DNA of 64,000 nucleotides from Janthinobacterium sp. PC23-8 (GTDB taxonomy: Bacteria > Pseudomonadota > Gammaproteobacteria > Burkholderiales > Burkholderiaceae_D). Position numbers and translations under genes: made by a program. This document shows, one piece after another, positions 61,142 through 64,000 of this stretch. The notes under the pieces are model-generated. The model worked only from the letters and a program-made list of their open reading frames with translations, did no database searches and had not been told where the DNA came from. The stretch is from positions 1,619,968 through 1,683,967 of the forward strand of contig NZ_NJGY01000001.1 in NCBI RefSeq assembly GCF_002250505.1. The letters are read 5' to 3'. Numbering within the stretch: position 1 is the stretch's first letter; each line of letters starts with the position of its first letter.

Positions 61142-61567
61142 TCAGCGCGTATAAAGATCGGGCACATATTTCTCCATCAGCGACTCCGGCCGTAGCGGCG
61201 CCGTGAAGCCGTGGCGCGCATACAGGCCATGCGCCGTGCTGGTGGCCAGCATGAAGCGGCGCAGTCCCTGCAGGTCGGGATGCGCCATGACGGCGTCCAT
61301 CAGCTGCTTGCTGTAGCCCCTGCCCCGGTATTGTTCCAGCACATACACGTCGACCAGGTAGGCGAAGGTGGCGTAATCGCTGACGACGCGGGCAAACGCC
61401 ACCTGGCGGCCGTCGGCAAAACCGCCAAAGCACAGGGAATGGTCGATCGCGCGCTGGACGGTGGCCAGCGCAATGCCGGTGGCCCAGGTCGATTGCGTGC
61501 CGAGAAAATGGTGGATGGCCGGAACGTCGAGTTCCGTCTTGTCGGTGGTGATCATGAAGGATGACAT
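61142..61567 (-). CDS. GNAT-family N-acetyltransferase
   Basis: A 141-residue acetyltransferase. The opening MITTDKTELDVPAIHHFLGTQSTWATGI is typical of a common bacterial GNAT subgroup, and the acetyl-CoA loop is VYVLEQYRGRGYSKQLMDAVMAH (V-x(3)-Q-x(2)-R-G-x-G). The C-terminus TAHGLYARHGFTAPLRPESLMEK completes the fold. Starts at 61567 (MSSFMITT) or at 61555 are both possible; a longer frame to 61717 is not homologous. Substrate unknown. Confidence 0.85.
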   Translation of the reverse strand: MSSFMITTDKTELDVPAIHHFLGTQSTWATGIALATVQRAIDHSLCFGGFADGRQVAFARVVSDYATFAYLVDVYVLEQYRGRGYSKQLMDAVMAHPDLQGLRRFMLATSTAHGLYARHGFTAPLRPESLMEKYVPDLYTR

Positions 61568-61737
61568 AACGCTGGTCCGGCGGTCGTTGAAAACACGATC
61601 ATCGGCCATTTTGGCGCTGCTGTCACCAGGGCTGGAAAGAACCGGGGGCGCCGCCCGTCCTGACTGCCTGTGATGGGGTATGTCCTTGTACTGCCGATGC
61701 TGTTGCGGGTACGACATTTTGCATGGTGCGGCTGCGC

Positions 61738-61935
61738 TTACAGTGCGGCTTTTTCTTCGGCGCTCAAACGCCTGGCGCTCACATACACGGTGTGCATGAC
61801 GGTGGCATCGCTGCTGGCAACCACGCTTGCCGGCGCGGCGCGCAACGTCGGTACCGAGGCGGTGGCGATGCTGGTAGCGGCGGCGATGGCGATGATGGCA
61901 ACGAAGATGGCTTCCATGTTTTTGGCGATGTTCAT
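61738..61935 (-). CDS. Small membrane peptide, family copy 2
   Basis: A 65-residue protein nearly identical to copy 1 (MNIAKNMEAIFVAIIAIAAAT; conserved tail HTVYVSARRLSAEEKAAL), with changes mainly in the middle. The start at 61935 is preceded by AAGGACATC. The conserved tail and conservative changes in the helix suggest that the protein, not only the DNA, is maintained. Confidence 0.75.
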   Translation of the reverse strand: MNIAKNMEAIFVAIIAIAAATSIATASVPTLRAAPASVVASSDATVMHTVYVSARRLSAEEKAAL

Positions 61936-62007
61936 GATGATGTCCTTTGGGTAGTGGTTGGTGTGCTGCGATGATTGAACTTTAGGCGCATCGCCGTGCC
62001 AGCACCA

Positions 62008-62048
62008 CCGGATTGCGACCAACTGCGCAAAACACGGGACAGAATACA
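62008..62048 (-). promoter_or_regulatory. Conserved upstream element, copy 2
   Basis: Same element as at 59567-59607 with one or two changes (TGTATTCTGTCCCGTGTTTT on the minus strand), ending 72 bp before the start of copy 2. The downstream inverted TGCGACCA found in copy 1 is missing here, so that palindrome is not part of the conserved core. Confidence 0.55.
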
Positions 62049-62140
62049 AAAATCTGCGATGAAACGCGGTATCGGCTCAGAGGGTTGGCAGGGCTGTGGC
62101 TGGGCGCTGGCGGAAATGCGCCAGCGCGGTGAGGATATAT

Positions 62141-62323
62141 CTACAGCGCGGCTTTTTCTGCGGCGCTCAGGCGCTTGGCGCTGACATAGACCACGTGGGT
62201 GGTGACGGCGTCGGCGCTGGTGACAACTGGCGCTTGCGGCACCGAAGCGGTGGCCATGCTGGCAGCGGCGGCAATGGCGATGATGGCGATGGCGACGGCT
62301 TCGATGTGTTTGGCGATAATCAT
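62141..62323 (-). CDS. Small membrane peptide, family copy 3 (diverged)
   Basis: A 60-residue paralogue: MIIAKHIEAVAIAIIAIAAAA with the tail HVVYVSAKRLSAAEKAAL. It is about 60-65 percent similar to the other two and lacks several residues in the middle. The ATG at 62323 is supported by alignment with copies 1 and 2. The open frame extends far upstream through the argH region only because that DNA is GC-rich. Confidence 0.75.
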   Translation of the reverse strand: MIIAKHIEAVAIAIIAIAAAASMATASVPQAPVVTSADAVTTHVVYVSAKRLSAAEKAAL

Positions 62324-62396
62324 GGTCAAGTCCCTGGGATCGGTGGTTGTGTGCTGCGATGATGGAACTGTAGACGCCTCCCCCTCCCTGTACCAG

Positions 62397-62436
62397 CGGC
62401 TTGCGACCAGGCGCGCAAATCGCGGGGCAGAATACA
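62397..62436 (-). promoter_or_regulatory. Conserved upstream element, copy 3 (diverged)
   Basis: On the minus strand TGTATTCTGCCCCGCGATTT, GCGCGCC and TGGTCGCAAGCC correspond base for base to copies 1 and 2, at 73 bp from the start codon. Conservation here, where the surrounding spacer has diverged, marks the functional core. Confidence 0.5.
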
Positions 62437-62547
62437 AACCGCGCCGACAAAACGCAGAAAAGGCGGACAAACCGCCTGCGCGCCGCATTTTGATGCGCGC
62501 CAGCCCCATTTCCGGCCCTGTCAGCGCCGTCTGCCATCCTAAAAGCC

Positions 62548-62591
62548 CTGATGCGGGCCAACCTTGTTTATAATCGCCGTACACTAAAGGA
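62548..62591 (+). promoter_or_regulatory. argH promoter and ribosome-binding site
   Basis: A perfect TATAAT (62569-62574) stands 26 bp before the ATG. The -35 region is weak (CTGATG, 62548-62553, 15-bp spacer). TAAAGGA (62585-62591) supplies the ribosome-binding site nine bases ahead of the start. Confidence 0.6.
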
Positions 62592-62599
62592 CTTCTTTC

Positions 62600-63997
62600 A
62601 TGACTGATCAATTCTCCAAAAAGGGCGAAGCCTGGTCGGCCCGGTTTTCCGAACCGGTCTCTGACCTCGTCAAGCGCTATACCGCCTCCGTATTTTTCGA
62701 CAAGCGCCTGGCGCTGTTCGATATCGAAGGTTCGCTGGCCCATGCGGAAATGCTGCATGCGCAAGCCATCATCAGCCCGGCCGATTACGCCGAGATCGTC
62801 CGCGGCATGGCGCAGATCTCGCAGGAAATCGCCGCCGGCCAGTTCGAATGGCTGCTGGACCTGGAAGACGTCCACCTCAATATTGAAAAACGCCTGACCG
62901 AACTGGTAGGCGACGCCGGCAAGCGATTGCACACGGGCCGTTCGCGCAACGACCAGGTGGCGACCGATATCCGCCTTTACGTGCGCTCGGCCATCGACGA
63001 CATCACCGCCCTGCTGGCGACCCTGCGCGGCGCCCTGACGGACCTGGCCGAACAGCACGCCGGCACCATCATGCCGGGCTTTACCCACATGCAGGTGGCC
63101 CAGCCGATCACCTTCGGCCACCATATGCTGGCCTACGTCGAGATGTTCGGCCGCGACGCCGAGCGCATGGCCGACACGCGCAAGCGCGTCAACCGTTTGC
63201 CGCTGGGCGCGGCCGCGCTGGCCGGCACCACCTTCCCGATCGACCGCCTGCGCGTGGCGAAAACCCTCGGTTTTGACGATGTGTGCCACAACTCGCTCGA
63301 CGCCGTCTCGGACCGCGATTTCGCCATCGAGTTCTGCGCCGCCTCGGCCGTCCTGATGATGCACGTGTCGCGCATGGCCGAAGAACTGGTGATCTGGATG
63401 AGCCCGCGCATCGGCTTTATCGACATCGCCGACCGTTTCTGCACCGGCTCGTCGATCATGCCGCAAAAGAAAAACCCGGACGTGCCGGAACTGGCGCGCG
63501 GCAAGACCGGCCGCGTCTACGGCCACCTGATCGGCCTGTTGACCCTGATGAAAGGCCAGCCGCTGGCCTACAACAAGGACAACCAGGAAGACAAGGAGCC
63601 GCTGTTCGACACGGTCGACACCGTCATCGACACTCTGCGCATCTTCGCCGACATGGCTGGCGGCATCACGGTGAAACCGGAAGCGATGCGCGCGGCGGCC
63701 CTGCAAGGGTATGCCACCGCGACCGACCTGGCCGACTACCTGGTCAAGAAGGGCCTGCCGTTCCGCGACGCCCATGAAGCGGTGGCGCTGGCCGTGCGCG
63801 CCTGCGTCGACGCCGGCTGCGACCTGGCCGACCTGTCGCTCGAGCAGTTGCAGGCGTTTTCGCCACTGACGGGCGAAGACGTGTTCGACGTGCTGACGCT
63901 GGAAGGCTCGGTGGCCGCGCGCGACCATGTGGGCGGCACCGCGCCACGCCAGGTACGTGTAGCGATCGCGCGCGTGCGCGCGCAGCTGGAAAAATAA
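62600..63997 (+). CDS. argH: Argininosuccinate lyase
   Basis: A 465-residue enzyme that releases arginine and fumarate from argininosuccinate in the last step of arginine synthesis. Motifs: [36 protein letters not shown] with catalytic His, and the superfamily signature [16 protein letters not shown] with the catalytic Ser loop. Full length, with the stop two bases before the window's end region. It is preceded by its own promoter and is unrelated to the upstream minus-strand small genes. Confidence 0.97.
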   Translation: MTDQFSKKGEAWSARFSEPVSDLVKRYTASVFFDKRLALFDIEGSLAHAEMLHAQAIISPADYAEIVRGMAQISQEIAAGQFEWLLDLEDVHLNIEKRLTELVGDAGKRLHTGRSRNDQVATDIRLYVRSAIDDITALLATLRGALTDLAEQHAGTIMPGFTHMQVAQPITFGHHMLAYVEMFGRDAERMADTRKRVNRLPLGAAALAGTTFPIDRLRVAKTLGFDDVCHNSLDAVSDRDFAIEFCAASAVLMMHVSRMAEELVIWMSPRIGFIDIADRFCTGSSIMPQKKNPDVPELARGKTGRVYGHLIGLLTLMKGQPLAYNKDNQEDKEPLFDTVDTVIDTLRIFADMAGGITVKPEAMRAAALQGYATATDLADYLVKKGLPFRDAHEAVALAVRACVDAGCDLADLSLEQLQAFSPLTGEDVFDVLTLEGSVAARDHVGGTAPRQVRVAIARVRAQLEK

Positions 63998-64000
63998 GCT

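Larger units (their letters stand above)
61630..62048. repeat. Direct repeat copy 2 (small-peptide gene with flanks)
   Basis: Same orientation and content as 59211-59607. It contains the second small peptide gene, the identical AGTTCATCATCGCAGCACA-type leader and the GGGACAGAATACA-ended upstream element. Homologous recombination between the copies would excise about 2.4 kb with the NTase, Cys-rich and GNAT genes. Confidence 0.75.

Noticed and set aside
62324-63928. Long minus-strand frame continuous with the third small peptide gene
   Set aside because: Only the last 60 codons match the small peptide family; the rest is antisense to argH.

Overview
The window is a high-GC chromosomal segment from a betaproteobacterium, most likely an Oxalobacteraceae member of the Janthinobacterium/Duganella/Massilia group. 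The call rests on the protein sequences (ParE, ParC, ArgH, Kdp, a bifunctional MaoC-Pta protein next to AckA) and on gene style, with dense operons and many 4-bp ATGA overlaps. No rRNA or tRNA gene and no CRISPR array was seen.

Layout. 1-3235: AT-rich accessory island holding a TraB/GumN protein, a stand-alone YidD-like protein, and a CvaA/HlyD-type export gene cut off by an IS3-family element. 3236-5491: a small ACT-like ORF, a dapA-family gene and a convergent TorF-type porin. 5623-13762: complete kdp potassium-uptake operon on the minus strand (short extra ORF, kdpF, A, B, C, D, E). 14123-22060: parE, hscC, a J-domain membrane protein and parC on the plus strand; a near-perfect LexA box lies upstream of parE. 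22124-25346: small LuxR-type regulator, a conserved small protein, an M43-type metalloprotease with a seven-repeat lectin-like propeller, and an Ala/Lys-rich secreted protein.

25537-37656 (minus strand) is one long operon: fabI, outer-membrane channel, HlyD-type adaptor, RbbA-type ABC protein, ABC-2 permease, DUF3141 hydrolase, MaoC-phosphate acetyltransferase fusion and acetate kinase. A perfect FNR/Anr box sits at the right distance from a -10 element in front of it, so I infer an oxygen-limitation operon. 37922-41508: an M64 peptidase and a divergent hybrid histidine kinase. 41512-49378: a divergent cluster of cyanophycinase-like peptidase, TonB receptor and RpiR regulator on one side, and an M14-type zinc hydrolase plus YfcC-type transporter on the other. 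It is read as a scavenging system for cyanophycin or related beta-aspartyl peptides.

49424-56960: signalling cluster with a FixJ-type regulator, an 1850-residue kinase-like/AAA/GAF/PAS/histidine kinase whose Ser/Thr kinase domain looks catalytically dead, a lone receiver, and a divergent sensorless histidine kinase. 56985-62323: an M13 peptidase, then three paralogous small membrane peptide genes that share a conserved upstream element, with a nucleotidyltransferase-fold gene, a Cys-rich secreted protein and a GNAT acetyltransferase between copies one and two. 62600-63997: argH.
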